Source: Mycolicibacterium insubricum (GTDB lineage: Bacteria; Actinomycetota; Actinomycetes; Mycobacteriales; Mycobacteriaceae). From it: a stretch of 64,000 nucleotides of DNA. A program made the position numbers and the translations under genes. The stretch is taken from the NCBI RefSeq assembly GCF_010731615.1, contig NZ_AP022618.1, positions 744,001 to 808,000 on the forward strand, in the 5' to 3' direction. Shown here in pieces: positions 39,623 to 48,692 of the stretch (position 1 is the stretch's first letter; each line of letters starts with the position of its first letter). The notes beneath the pieces were generated by a model. That model searched no databases. It was not told the origin of the DNA and saw nothing but the letters and a program-made list of their open reading frames with translations.

Positions 39623-41023
39623 ATGACCGCCCAGATGACCAACACCACCGCCGTCGGGCCGGATATCCCCGGGCTGGTGGCCGCGTTGCGGGCCACCTTC
39701 GCCACCGGGCGGACCCGCCCGGTGGAATGGCGCCGCGCCCAGCTGCGCGCGCTAGAGAAGCTGATGACCGAGAACGAGACCCGGATCGCCGAGGCGCTGA
39801 ACACCGATCTCGGACGAAAGCCGTTCGAGGCCTGGCTGGCCGACATCGCGACCACCGCGGCGGAGGCCCGCGACGCCGCCAAGAACGTCGGGAAGTGGTC
39901 CAAGCGCCGCTACCGGTTGCTGGAGAAGTCGCAGCTGCCCGGCCGCGGCTGGGTCGAGTACGAGCCCTACGGCCTGGTGCTGATCATCGGGGCGTGGAAC
40001 TTCCCGTTCGCCCTGACGCTGGGACCGCTGGTGGGTGCGCTGGCCGCCGGGAACGCCGTCGTGCTCAAGCCGTCCGAGCTGGCCCCGGCCTCCTCGGCGC
40101 TGATGGCCGAACTGATTCCCAAGTACCTGGACCGCTCGGCCGTCGCCGTGGTGGAGGGCGACGGCACGGTCAGCCAGGAATTGATCGCACAGGGCTTCGA
40201 CAAGCTCTGCTTCACCGGTGGCACCGAGATCGGCCGCCGGGTGTACGAGGCCGCCGCGCCGCACCTGACCCCGGTCACCCTGGAGCTCGGTGGCAAGAGC
40301 CCGGTGATCGTGGCGGCCGACGCCGATGTCGAGGTGGCCGCCAAGCGGATCGCCTGGACCAAGCTGATCAACTCCGGGCAGATCTGCATCGCGCCGGACT
40401 ACGTGCTGGTCGACCGGTCGGTGCGGGATCAGCTGGTCGGCGAGATCGCCAAGGCGATCGAGCATTTCCGCTCCCAGGACACCGGTGGCATGCGGATCGT
40501 CAACCAGCGGCACTTCGACCGGCTGGCCGGTGCGCTGTCGGTGACCCGCGGCACCGTCGCCCTCGGCGGCGGCACCGACGCCGCCGCCATGACCATCGAA
40601 CCGACCGTCGTCGTCGACCCCGATCCGGCCGAGCCGTTGATGACCGACGAGATCTTCGGACCCATCCTGCCGGTGGTGACGGTCGACGACGTCGACGCGG
40701 CGATCGAGTTCGTCAACGCGCGGCCCAAGCCGCTGGCGGCGTACCTGTTCACCAAGACCAAGGCCGTCCGGGAGAAGGTGATCACCCGGGTGCCCGCCGG
40801 CGGCATGCTGGTCAACCACCTGATCTTCCACTTCGCGACCGCCAAGCTGCCGTTCGGCGGCGTCGGGCCGTCGGGCACCGGCGCGTATCACGGGCGCTAC
40901 GGCTTCGAGGAGTTCAGCCACCGCAAGACGGTGATGACCAAGCCGACCCGACCCGATCTCGCGGCGATGATCTACCCCCCGTATACAGAGAAGGCATGGA
41001 AGTTGGCGCGCCGGCTGTTCTGA
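39623..41023 (+). CDS. Aldehyde dehydrogenase (Rv0147 type)
   Basis: The 466-residue NAD(P)-dependent enzyme oxidises aldehydes to acids. EYEPYGLVLIIGAWNFPFALTLGPL gives the cofactor region, TLELGGKSPVIV the general-base Glu, and NSGQICIAPDYVLV the catalytic Cys; DEIFGPILPVV is near the C-terminus. It is of the class III/fatty-aldehyde type with the C-terminal tail PYTEKAWKLARRLF. ATG 39623 is preceded by GAAGGAGAAC. The run 38594-43375 has short gaps, and order matches Rv0146-Rv0149. Confidence 0.93.
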   Translation: MTAQMTNTTAVGPDIPGLVAALRATFATGRTRPVEWRRAQLRALEKLMTENETRIAEALNTDLGRKPFEAWLADIATTAAEARDAAKNVGKWSKRRYRLLEKSQLPGRGWVEYEPYGLVLIIGAWNFPFALTLGPLVGALAAGNAVVLKPSELAPASSALMAELIPKYLDRSAVAVVEGDGTVSQELIAQGFDKLCFTGGTEIGRRVYEAAAPHLTPVTLELGGKSPVIVAADADVEVAAKRIAWTKLINSGQICIAPDYVLVDRSVRDQLVGEIAKAIEHFRSQDTGGMRIVNQRHFDRLAGALSVTRGTVALGGGTDAAAMTIEPTVVVDPDPAEPLMTDEIFGPILPVVTVDDVDAAIEFVNARPKPLAAYLFTKTKAVREKVITRVPAGGMLVNHLIFHFATAKLPFGGVGPSGTGAYHGRYGFEEFSHRKTVMTKPTRPDLAAMIYPPYTEKAWKLARRLF

Positions 41024-41048
41024 CGGCGCGGAATCAGAGAGGAAGTTC

Positions 41049-41912
41049 ATGCCCGGAGTTGCAGATCGCGTCGTCATCGTTACCGGAGCCGGTGGGGGAC
41101 TGGGCCGCGAATACGCCCTGACACTGGCGCGCGAGGGCGCCTGCGTGGTGGTCAACGACCTCGGCGGCGCCCGTGACGGCAGCGGTGCCGGCCACAACAT
41201 GGCCGACGAGGTGGTCTCCGAGATCACCGCGGCCGGCGGGCGGGCCGTCGCCAACTACGACAGCGTCGCCGAGGCTGCGGGTGCGACCAACATCATCAAG
41301 ACCGCTATCGACGCGTTCGGCGCCGTGCACGGTGTGGTGAGCAACGCCGGCATCCTGCGCGACGGCACCTTCCACAAGATGAGCGACGAGAACTGGGACG
41401 CCGTGCTCAAGGTGCACCTCTACGGCGGCTACAACGTCATCCGCGCGGCGTGGCCGCACTTCCGGGAGCAGAGCTTCGGCCGGATCGTGGTGGCCACCTC
41501 GACCAGCGGGCTGTTCGGCAACTTCGGCCAGGCCAACTACGGCGCCGCCAAGCTGGGTCTGGTCGGTCTGATCAACACCCTCGCCCAGGAAGGCGCCAAG
41601 TACAACATCAAGGCCAACGCGATCGCCCCGATCGCGGCGACCCGGATGACCGAGGACATCCTGCCGCCCGAGGTCCTGAAGAACCTCACCCCCGAGTACG
41701 TCGCCCCGGTGGTGGGCTACCTGTGCACCGAGGAGGTGCCGGACTCGGCGTCGGTGTTCATCGTCGGCGGCGGCAAGGTGCAGCGCACCGCGCTGTTCCA
41801 GAACGAGGGCGTCACGTTCACCTCCCCGCCGTCGGTTTCCGACATCGCGGCCCGCTGGTCGGAGATCGACGATCTGTCCGCGGCCAAGCAGGCAACCTTC
41901 AGCCTGCAGTGA
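41049..41912 (+). CDS. Short-chain dehydrogenase, peroxisomal multifunctional-enzyme-like (Rv0148 type)
   Basis: The 287-residue oxidoreductase has VTGAGGGLGREYAL as cofactor site, VSNAGILRDGTFHKM, and catalytic Ser in ATSTSGLFGNFG with NYGAAKLG (Tyr and Lys). The last 60 residues (IVGGGKVQRTALFQNEGV) resemble the (3R)-hydroxyacyl-CoA dehydrogenase unit of type 4 17-beta-HSD. It likely acts on acyl-CoA thioesters in beta-oxidation. ATG 41049 is preceded by AGAGGAAG. It lies 25 bases after the aldehyde dehydrogenase and 10 before the quinone oxidoreductase. Confidence 0.92.
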   Translation: MPGVADRVVIVTGAGGGLGREYALTLAREGACVVVNDLGGARDGSGAGHNMADEVVSEITAAGGRAVANYDSVAEAAGATNIIKTAIDAFGAVHGVVSNAGILRDGTFHKMSDENWDAVLKVHLYGGYNVIRAAWPHFREQSFGRIVVATSTSGLFGNFGQANYGAAKLGLVGLINTLAQEGAKYNIKANAIAPIAATRMTEDILPPEVLKNLTPEYVAPVVGYLCTEEVPDSASVFIVGGGKVQRTALFQNEGVTFTSPPSVSDIAARWSEIDDLSAAKQATFSLQ

Positions 41913-41922
41913 GCAGCTGCGA

Positions 41923-42888
41923 ATGAAAGCCTGTGTTGTACAGGAACTCTCGGGGCCGTCGGGCGTGTCCTACCAGGACGTGCCCGACCCCGTCCCCGCT
42001 GCGGACCAACTGCTGATCGAGGTCCGCGCCGCCGGGGTGTGCTTCCCCGACCTGCTGTTGACCAAGGGGGAGTACCAGCTGAAGCTGGAACCGCCGTTCG
42101 TTCCGGGCCTGGAGGTCGCGGGCGTAGTGGCCGCGGCTCCGGCGGATTCGGGATACGTGGCCGGCGAGCGGGTGTACGCGGCCTCGATGATCGGCGGCTA
42201 CGCCGACCTCGTCGCCGTACCGATTTCCTCTGTGCACCGCACACCCGCTGAACTCGATGACGCGCAAGCGGTTTCGTTGTTGGTGAACTATCACACCATG
42301 TATTTCGCCTACTGGCGCCGGGCCGGCCTGCAGCCCGGCGAGACGGTGCTGGTCCTCGGCTCGGCCGGAGGGGTCGGCAGTGCGGCGATCCAGGTGGCCA
42401 AGGCCATGGGCGCCAGGGTGATCGCCGCCGTGCACCGCAGTGCGGCAACGGAATTCGTCTCCTCGCTGGGGCCCGACGAAGTGATTCCACTGACCGACGG
42501 CTGGGCGCAGCAGGTGCGTGATCTCACCGACGGGCGCGGTGTCGATCTGGTGGTGGATCCGATCGGCGGCCCGGCGTTCGACGACGCCCTGCGGGTGCTG
42601 GCACTCGACGGCCGGCTGTTGGTGATCGGCTTTGCCGCCGGGGGCATCCCGACGGTCAAGGTCAACCGGCTGTTGCTGCGCAACATCGGTGTCCTTGGTG
42701 TCGGCTGGGGCGAATACGTCCGACGGGATCCGGGCACTGGAACCGCGGTCACCGCGGGGCTGCACGAACTGGTCGCCGCCGGACTGCGTCCCCCGGCACC
42801 GCAGCGCTATCCGCTCTCCCGGGCGGCCGAGGCGCTGGCCGCCCTGGGTGACGGTGCGGTGTTCGGGAAGCTGGTGTTGGAACCCTGA
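41923..42888 (+). CDS. NADPH:quinone oxidoreductase-like MDR protein (Rv0149 type)
   Basis: The 321-residue zinc-free member of the medium-chain dehydrogenase family begins MKACVVQELSGPSGVSYQDVP; FVPGLEVAGVV is the GroES part, and LVLGSAGGVGSAAIQVAKAMGARVIAA the NADPH-binding Rossmann motif. It lacks the structural zinc cysteines seen in the alcohol dehydrogenase at 24354-25379. The Rv0146-0149 order is kept. Substrate probably a quinone or enone. It is separated by 4 bases from the next gene, suggesting joint transcription. Confidence 0.9.
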   Translation: MKACVVQELSGPSGVSYQDVPDPVPAADQLLIEVRAAGVCFPDLLLTKGEYQLKLEPPFVPGLEVAGVVAAAPADSGYVAGERVYAASMIGGYADLVAVPISSVHRTPAELDDAQAVSLLVNYHTMYFAYWRRAGLQPGETVLVLGSAGGVGSAAIQVAKAMGARVIAAVHRSAATEFVSSLGPDEVIPLTDGWAQQVRDLTDGRGVDLVVDPIGGPAFDDALRVLALDGRLLVIGFAAGGIPTVKVNRLLLRNIGVLGVGWGEYVRRDPGTGTAVTAGLHELVAAGLRPPAPQRYPLSRAAEALAALGDGAVFGKLVLEP

Positions 42889-42892
42889 GCCG

Positions 42893-43375
42893 ATGAGCAC
42901 GCTCGGGGTGCTGATCGTCGGCCTGGTCATCGCCCTTGGCCTGGTCGGCATCGTGGTACCACTGCTGCCCGGCGGGCTGCTGGTGTTCGCGGCGATCGCA
43001 GTCTGGGGCGTGATCGAGGGCGGTCCCTGGGGCTGGGGAACCGTGGGGGCGGCCGCGGCGCTGTACCTGGCCACGGTGGTGGTCAAGTATCTGTGGCCGG
43101 CCCGGCAGATGCGCGCCGCCGAGGTGCCCGGCTGGGTGCTGGTGCTCGGCGCGGTCGGCGGCGTCGTGGGGTTCTTCGTCATCCCGGTACTGGGGCTGCC
43201 GATCGGATTTCTGCTCGGGGTGTTCGCCGCCGAGCTGGTGCTGCGCCGCGATCTGCGTCGGGCCGCGGTGTCCACCTGGTTCGCGGTGAAGGCCGTGCTG
43301 TTGTCGGTGGGGGTTGAGTTCACCGGCGCGCTGTTGTCCGCGCTGGTGTGGTTGGTGGCGGTGTTAGCCGGCTGA
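42893..43375 (+). CDS. DUF456-like integral membrane protein
   Basis: The 160-residue protein has five or so hydrophobic segments. LVGIVVPLLPGGLLVFAAI at about residues 18-36 and GFFVIPVLGLPIGFLLGVFAAEL at about 98-120 form the glycine-rich repeated motif of DUF456. Function of the family is unknown. ATG 42893 lies 4 bases after the quinone oxidoreductase stop. It is the last gene of this plus-strand run; a 311-base gap without a convincing gene follows. Confidence 0.85.
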   Translation: MSTLGVLIVGLVIALGLVGIVVPLLPGGLLVFAAIAVWGVIEGGPWGWGTVGAAAALYLATVVVKYLWPARQMRAAEVPGWVLVLGAVGGVVGFFVIPVLGLPIGFLLGVFAAELVLRRDLRRAAVSTWFAVKAVLLSVGVEFTGALLSALVWLVAVLAG

Positions 43376-43686
43376 ACCGGGTGACGCGGGTCCTGGCTTT
43401 CCTTTGATGAGTGCGGCCGGCGGTTCCTCTGTGGCGCCGGTGGGCAGCGGCAGCTGCGCATATTGCGTTTCACGCGCCTCAGGAGTCACTTCAGGATCGC
43501 CGGAGCGCGGGATCGCCAAAAAAGTGCGGTGAATTTGCTGCGCGCCAGCCTGCGGAATCCTACAGTCCGTAGCAACGACGCCAGGCGAGCGTGCGCCCCC
43601 TGCCGTCGCATCAGGATCCACCCGGATGCCACGGCCCACCGCGTCCGGGACGGATGGGTGTTCGGCGGGCCAGGGGGCTCGGGCTC
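43376..43686. other. 311-base stretch without a convincing gene
   Basis: The gap lies between the DUF456-like gene and the PE-PPE protein. A minus-strand frame (43364-43639, 91 codons) ends in ETQYAQLPLPTGATEEPPAALIKG, which looks moderately protein-like, and M. tuberculosis has a small minus-strand gene (Rv0150c) at this position. It overlaps the DUF456 gene and has no good start, so it is at most a remnant. The promoter of the next gene should lie here but no clear -10/-35 pair was seen. Confidence 0.5.
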
Positions 43687-45555
43687 ATGGGGTCGGTTCT
43701 TCGGATACTCGGTGGGGTGGCGCTGGCGTTCGCCGGAGCGCTGGCTGCGGCCTGGTCGGTGATCGTCGCGGCGGTCGTGCCGGCGGCCACGGTGACCGGG
43801 TTGGTCATGGGCGGTACGGGTACGCCGCTGATGAATGTGGGGCCGATCGCCACGCCGGACGCGGCTACCGCGGGCTATCTGGATTGGACGAAAACCAAGT
43901 ACATCCTGCCTTCGCTACGGACCGGCGATATGTACAGCACGGACCGTTCGGGATCGGTCGCCGTGTACACGCCGGAGGAGTTCTGGCCGCTGCCGAACCA
44001 GCAGTTGACGTTCAACGAGTCGGTCAAGTACGGCCTGACGAACTTGACGACCTGCGCCGGGCGTCAGGCGGGATGCGTGTACAACGCGTCAGCGGTCGCC
44101 AACGGTGCTACGCCTTTCGCGAACGGTCCCGTGGGCGATGACCGCTATCTGGTGTTCGGCTACTCGCAGAGCGCCCGTATCGCGACGAATCTCAAGCAGT
44201 CCCTGGTGGCCAACTACAACTTGAATGGGTGGGACGGCGTGCCGGCCATGGACTTCGTTTTGATCGGCAATCCGAACCGGCCCAACGGCGGGATCCTGGA
44301 GCGGTTCAACGGCCTGTCCATCCCGTTCGTCGGCATCAATTTCGACGGTGCAACCCCGACGGACAGCAAACAGGACGGCGACGGCACCTATCGCTTCGCT
44401 ACCACCGACTTCTCCGGCCAGTACGACGGCTACTCGGACTTCCCGATGTACCCGCTGAACCTGCTGGCCGACCTCAACGCACTCGCCGGCATCGCCACCG
44501 TGCACGGCAGCTACTTCGCGTTCAATACGACGAAGAACGACGGCACGCTCGACCCGAACGCGCTGATCAACCAGGACACGTATGGCGACTCCCAGTACTA
44601 CATGATCCCCACCGCGCGGCTGCCGATCCTGGCCATCGTGGAGAACGTCATCCCGGACCCGGTCAAGGGCTGGGTCGATCCGGTGTTCACTCTGCTGGAT
44701 GCGCCGCTGCGGGCGGTGATCGAGACCGGCTACGACCGCGGCATCTCGCCCGGATCTCCGGAACCCATGCGGCTGATCCGGCTGAAGCCGATCACCGACC
44801 TGCTGACCATCGGGTACGCGGTCGGCGTCGGCATCGACAACGCCGCGTCCCAGATTGCCAACAACCCCGGCTTCCGGCCGCTGGGCACCGTCAAGCCCGC
44901 GGCAAACAGCTACGGCGTCACCGAGATCAGTCTGTCCAGCCTCTTCGGTGGATCCTCGCCGAACCAGCCGGTCGCGCCCGCCACCGCGCGGATAGCCCTC
45001 AACAGCAACGACAACAAGCCCGACCTCCCGGACGGCGAGGGCCCCAAGGAGGGAGACCCCGAGGGCGGGGCCAAGATCGACCTAGCCCAGGTTGCCGGCA
45101 GCGGGCCCACCCGCACCAACCCCCGACGTTCCTTCGAGGCGAACTTCGCCGGACGGAATCCGTTCCGCAGCAACCCGATCAGCGCGACGGCGGCAACCGG
45201 GCAGGAGCTCGACAAGACGGACACCGGCGGGCCGACTCCGCCTGCGTCGGAGCCGGATACGACCGTGGCCCCACCGACGGGTAAGCGGATCTGGCAACAC
45301 CGGATGAAGCCAGAAGCCGCCACCGCGACCGCCTCTGGGCCGACGGCGGAAGCGCCGGATAAGACCCGCGAAGACCGGCGACCGGTACGTCCTGCCCCGC
45401 CGCCGGACAAAACGGAAACCCGTGCGGTGCAGCAGGACAACACCAACCCGGCGCCGGGGCAACGCCAATCGCGGCACGATCGACACGCCGACGGCAACGA
45501 TGCGGCCAAATCGCCCCACCAGGCCAGCCGTCACCACGTCGGCAAGGCGGCCTGA
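43687..45555 (+). CDS. PE-PPE-domain serine hydrolase-like protein, without a PE or PPE domain
   Basis: The 622-residue protein has an N-terminal signal-anchor-like stretch (VLRILGGVALAFAGALAAAW and IVAAVVPAATVTGLVMGG, residues 4-45) in place of the PE domain. A PE-PPE esterase domain follows: VMGGTGTPLMN (oxyanion region), VFGYSQSARIATNLKQ with the nucleophile Ser in GYSQS, and IGNPNRPNGGILERF. The last 190 residues are disordered, Pro/Thr/Asp/Arg-rich, ending HHVGKAA. It occupies the position of PE1/PE2 (Rv0151c-Rv0152c) but on the opposite strand. A small inverted repeat GCCTGA/TCAGGC spans its stop and that of ptbB. Confidence 0.88.
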   Translation: MGSVLRILGGVALAFAGALAAAWSVIVAAVVPAATVTGLVMGGTGTPLMNVGPIATPDAATAGYLDWTKTKYILPSLRTGDMYSTDRSGSVAVYTPEEFWPLPNQQLTFNESVKYGLTNLTTCAGRQAGCVYNASAVANGATPFANGPVGDDRYLVFGYSQSARIATNLKQSLVANYNLNGWDGVPAMDFVLIGNPNRPNGGILERFNGLSIPFVGINFDGATPTDSKQDGDGTYRFATTDFSGQYDGYSDFPMYPLNLLADLNALAGIATVHGSYFAFNTTKNDGTLDPNALINQDTYGDSQYYMIPTARLPILAIVENVIPDPVKGWVDPVFTLLDAPLRAVIETGYDRGISPGSPEPMRLIRLKPITDLLTIGYAVGVGIDNAASQIANNPGFRPLGTVKPAANSYGVTEISLSSLFGGSSPNQPVAPATARIALNSNDNKPDLPDGEGPKEGDPEGGAKIDLAQVAGSGPTRTNPRRSFEANFAGRNPFRSNPISATAATGQELDKTDTGGPTPPASEPDTTVAPPTGKRIWQHRMKPEAATATASGPTAEAPDKTREDRRPVRPAPPPDKTETRAVQQDNTNPAPGQRQSRHDRHADGNDAAKSPHQASRHHVGKAA

Positions 45556-45560
45556 ATTAC

Positions 45561-46367
45561 TCAGGCGCGCAGGGCAGTCCGCAACGCGGCCAGATCACCC
45601 TCGGTGACACCGCAGGCCTCTAGGTAGCCTTGTGCCGAGCCGAAATCGGTCTCGATGCGGCCCAGTGCTGATTCCAGATACTCCGCGCGCACACCGAGGA
45701 CGTCCTCGGACAACCGCGCTTCGGTGAACTCCCTGGCATCGGCGGGGATCTCCCCGTCGAACCGGGTGCGGATGCGCTCCAGGATCTGTTCGCGCAACTG
45801 CGGGACCGCGTCGTTGCTGGCGAGGTAATCCGCCATCACGGCGTCGCGTTCGACACCGGTCGCCTCCAGTACGACCGCCACCGAGAACCCGGTGCGGTCC
45901 TTGCCTGCGAAACAGTGCGTCAGCACCGACGCGCCCGAGCTGAGCAGTGCCACCGTCTGCTGCATGGCGCGCTGCGCGCCGGATGCGGTTGCGAACCTCG
46001 CGTACTCCTCGAGCATGAACCGGCGGGCGGCTTGGATCAGTGATTCGTCGTCGGGTTTCTCGGTCATCAGTCGTTGAAACGCGTGCTCGTGCGGTGCATC
46101 CCCGTCGACCGACGCGACGACCTCGACGAACGGCAGGTTGTGTACGACGACACCGGCCGGCACCAGGTCGGCGCCGTGTTTGATGACTTCCGGGGGGCTG
46201 CGCAGGTCGGCGACATCGGTCACGGCCAGCGTCCTCAGCTGGTCCAGTCCGGTGTCGTCGAGTTTTGTCAGTTCGCCGGCCCGAAACAGCAGCCCGGGCC
46301 GGATGGCCCCCGAGGTGGACGTTGAGACGTCACGGAAATTCCAGGCGCCGCTCAGCCGATCGGTCAC
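45561..46367 (-). CDS. ptbB: Tyrosine/phosphoinositide phosphatase, PtpB type
   Basis: The 268-residue enzyme begins [29 protein letters not shown], as in M. tuberculosis PtpB (Rv0153c, 276 residues). The P-loop is [10 protein letters not shown] with catalytic Cys about 152; [10 protein letters not shown] is the substrate-binding part. Bacterial PtpB dephosphorylates phosphotyrosine and phosphoinositides and is secreted into host cells by pathogens; the export route is not visible in the sequence. GTG 46367 overlaps the stop of fadE2 (GTGA). A long open frame to its left over fadE2 is a shadow. Confidence 0.94.
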   Translation of the reverse strand: MTDRLSGAWNFRDVSTSTSGAIRPGLLFRAGELTKLDDTGLDQLRTLAVTDVADLRSPPEVIKHGADLVPAGVVVHNLPFVEVVASVDGDAPHEHAFQRLMTEKPDDESLIQAARRFMLEEYARFATASGAQRAMQQTVALLSSGASVLTHCFAGKDRTGFSVAVVLEATGVERDAVMADYLASNDAVPQLREQILERIRTRFDGEIPADAREFTEARLSEDVLGVRAEYLESALGRIETDFGSAQGYLEACGVTEGDLAALRTALRA

Positions 46368-47593
46368 TGCGGGACCACCGCGGCCGCCAACGGGCTCTTC
46401 TCGGCACCGAGTTCGGCGCGCGCGATCGAGCGCAGGTGCACCTCGTCGGGACCGTCGAAGATCCGCATGGCGCGCTGCCATCCGTACATGCGTGCCAGCA
46501 CGGTGTCGTCGCTGACGCCGGCCGCTCCGTGCACCTGAATCGCCCGGTCGATGACATCGCACGCCATTCGCGGTGCGACGGCCTTGATCTGGGCGACCTG
46601 GTTGCGGGCGGCCTTGTTGCCGTGCTGGTCGATAGTCCAGGCGGCCCTCTGGCACAGCAGCCGCGCCTGGTCGATCTCGTTGCGCGACACCGCGATCGCC
46701 TGCTGCACCATGCCCTGGTCGGCAAGCGGTTTGCCGAACGCGATGCGCCGGTTGGCCCGGTCCACCATCAACGCCAGCGCCCGCTCGGCCACGCCGATGG
46801 CCCGCATGCAGTGATGGATGCGGCCCGGGCCCAGGCGCGCCTGGGCGATCGCAAACCCGGATCCTTCCTGGCCCAACAGGTTTGATGCCGGAACCCGCAC
46901 GTTGTCGTAGACGATCTCGGCGTGGCCGTGCTGGTCCTGCCAGCCGAACACACTGGTGGAACGCAGGATCTGCACACCGGGGGTGTCCACGGGAACCAGG
47001 ATCATCGACTGCTGCTGATGCGGCGGGGCGGTCGGATCGGTACGGCCCATCACGATCAGGATCTTGCACCGCGGATCGTTGGCGCCCGAGGTCCACCACT
47101 TGCGGCCGTTGATGACGTAGTCGTCGCCGTCGCGGGTGATCAGCGTCTCGATGTTGCGGGCGTCGCTGGAGGCCACCGCCGGCTCGGTCATCGAGAAACC
47201 GCTGCGGATCTCCCCGGCCAGCAGGGGTTCGAGCCAGTCGCGGCGCTGGGCCTCGGTGGCGAACAGGTGCAGGGTTTCCATGTTGCCGGTGTCGGGCGCA
47301 GCGCAGTTGATCGCCTCCGGTGCGATCTCGGTGCTCCACCCGGAGATCTCGGCCAGCGGCGCGTATTCCAGATTGGTCAACCCGGACTCGTCGGGCAGGA
47401 ATAGATTCCACAGGCCGCGCTTCTTGGCCGAGGCCTTGAGTTCTTCGACCACCGGCGGGACGGTGAAGTCCCTCGGGCCGGCGGCGGCCCGGTAGGCGTC
47501 GTAGGACTCCTCGGCCGGTAGCACCTCGGTCACCATGAAATCGGTGAGTCGTTTCTGGTAGTCCTGTGCCTTGTCCGACATCGCGAAGTCCAT
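46364..47593 (-). CDS. fadE2: Acyl-CoA dehydrogenase FadE2
   Basis: The 409-residue flavoprotein has three acyl-CoA dehydrogenase domains: helical N-terminus ([22 protein letters not shown]), FAD-binding beta domain ([32 protein letters not shown]) and C-terminal domain ([31 protein letters not shown]). It belongs to the ACAD10/11-like group. ATG 47593 ([10 protein letters not shown]) is chosen over GTG 47611. It is coupled to ptbB by a GTGA overlap, the M. tuberculosis Rv0154c-Rv0153c arrangement. Confidence 0.93.
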   Translation of the reverse strand: MDFAMSDKAQDYQKRLTDFMVTEVLPAEESYDAYRAAAGPRDFTVPPVVEELKASAKKRGLWNLFLPDESGLTNLEYAPLAEISGWSTEIAPEAINCAAPDTGNMETLHLFATEAQRRDWLEPLLAGEIRSGFSMTEPAVASSDARNIETLITRDGDDYVINGRKWWTSGANDPRCKILIVMGRTDPTAPPHQQQSMILVPVDTPGVQILRSTSVFGWQDQHGHAEIVYDNVRVPASNLLGQEGSGFAIAQARLGPGRIHHCMRAIGVAERALALMVDRANRRIAFGKPLADQGMVQQAIAVSRNEIDQARLLCQRAAWTIDQHGNKAARNQVAQIKAVAPRMACDVIDRAIQVHGAAGVSDDTVLARMYGWQRAMRIFDGPDEVHLRSIARAELGAEKSPLAAAVVPQ

Positions 47594-47774
47594 ATTTGCC
47601 ACCATAGACACCCGGGCCGGCGCGCGAATGCGGACCCGGTGTGCCGAACGTGGGGGCTACTGGACGGCCGGGTTGGTTGCGGCTCACGGTCGACGGTGAG
47701 TGGGGCGGCGGTGTCGCTTCGGGGGGCGATATTCGCTGTCGTCGGGCTTCGACACCGGGGTAGCGTCGGCAGCT

Positions 47775-48692
47775 GTGAAACGCAAGGTGGCCGCCGCGGT
47801 CGTGCTTCTGCTGGTGGTGCTGCTGAGCATCAATGCCGTCCTCACCGCGCGCCAGCAGCGGCCGGCCGAGGCGTTCGCGGGTGGCCGGGTGCTGGAGCTG
47901 GCCGGACCCGATCTCAACATCCGCGAGTACGGGCCTGCCGGGGGAGACGCCGTCGTCCTGCTGCACGGCTATTCGGCGTCGATCGAGTGGTGGGAACGGG
48001 TGGCCCCCGCACTGGCCGCCGACGGTCACCGGGTGATCGCCATCGACCTCGTCGGGCACGGGGGTTCGGAGGCCCCGAGCGACGCGGCTCGCTATGGCGC
48101 CGACGGGCAGCGCGACGCCGTGCGCCAGGCGCTGGACGCACTCGGGGTACGCCGCGCCGTGCTGGTCGGGCATTCGATGGGCGGGGCCGTGGCGACCGCG
48201 CTCGCCCAGGATGATCCGGGCCGGATCACCAAGGTCGTCGTCGCCGACACTCCGGCGGCCGACGGGATGACCGCCATGCCGTTTCTGGCCAGGGCCGTCT
48301 GCTGGCCGGTGCTGGGACCGGCGCTGGACCGCTTCCGCGGTATCAAGGCCGTCGATGAGGACGCACTGCAGACAGGTTTCGCCGCCGACTACCCCGTCCC
48401 CGATTTCGCCTACCGATCGCTGAGCCGGCTGACCCACACCGGAGTGTGCGACTCCGACGTCGTCGAGGACCTCGATGCGCAGCAGGCGGTGGCCGATCGG
48501 CTCGCCGGTCTCGGCAAACCGGTGCTGGTGCTCTGGGGTGAGCGCGACGTGCTGACCCCGACGGCGGCCAACGTGGCGCGCTACGAACAGGCGGGCCTGA
48601 AGCCACGGGTGATCGCCGGCTCCGGGCACTCCCCGATGGTGGAGAAGCCCGACGATTTCCTGGCTGCGCTGCGCGAGTTCCTCAAGAACTAG
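47775..48692 (+). CDS. Membrane-anchored alpha/beta hydrolase
   Basis: The 305-residue protein has an N-terminal hydrophobic anchor (VAAAVVLLLVVLLSINAVL, residues 5-23), so the catalytic domain probably faces outward. VVLLHGYSASIEWWERV is the oxyanion loop, VLVGHSMGGAVA the nucleophile elbow, LWGERDVLTP carries the acid and IAGSGHSPMVEKP the His. Hydrolase of unknown substrate. GTG 47775 (VKRKVAAA) is chosen; the longer frame upstream adds non-conserved sequence. Its stop shares the CTAG bases with the stop of the converging MFS gene. Confidence 0.88.
   Translation: MKRKVAAAVVLLLVVLLSINAVLTARQQRPAEAFAGGRVLELAGPDLNIREYGPAGGDAVVLLHGYSASIEWWERVAPALAADGHRVIAIDLVGHGGSEAPSDAARYGADGQRDAVRQALDALGVRRAVLVGHSMGGAVATALAQDDPGRITKVVVADTPAADGMTAMPFLARAVCWPVLGPALDRFRGIKAVDEDALQTGFAADYPVPDFAYRSLSRLTHTGVCDSDVVEDLDAQQAVADRLAGLGKPVLVLWGERDVLTPTAANVARYEQAGLKPRVIAGSGHSPMVEKPDDFLAALREFLKN

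Noticed and set aside
43364..43639. Minus-strand 91-codon gene, perhaps the Rv0150c counterpart
   Set aside because: It overlaps the end of the DUF456 gene, lacks a good start and its N-terminal half is arginine/proline-rich shadow-like sequence. Recorded only as a possible remnant.
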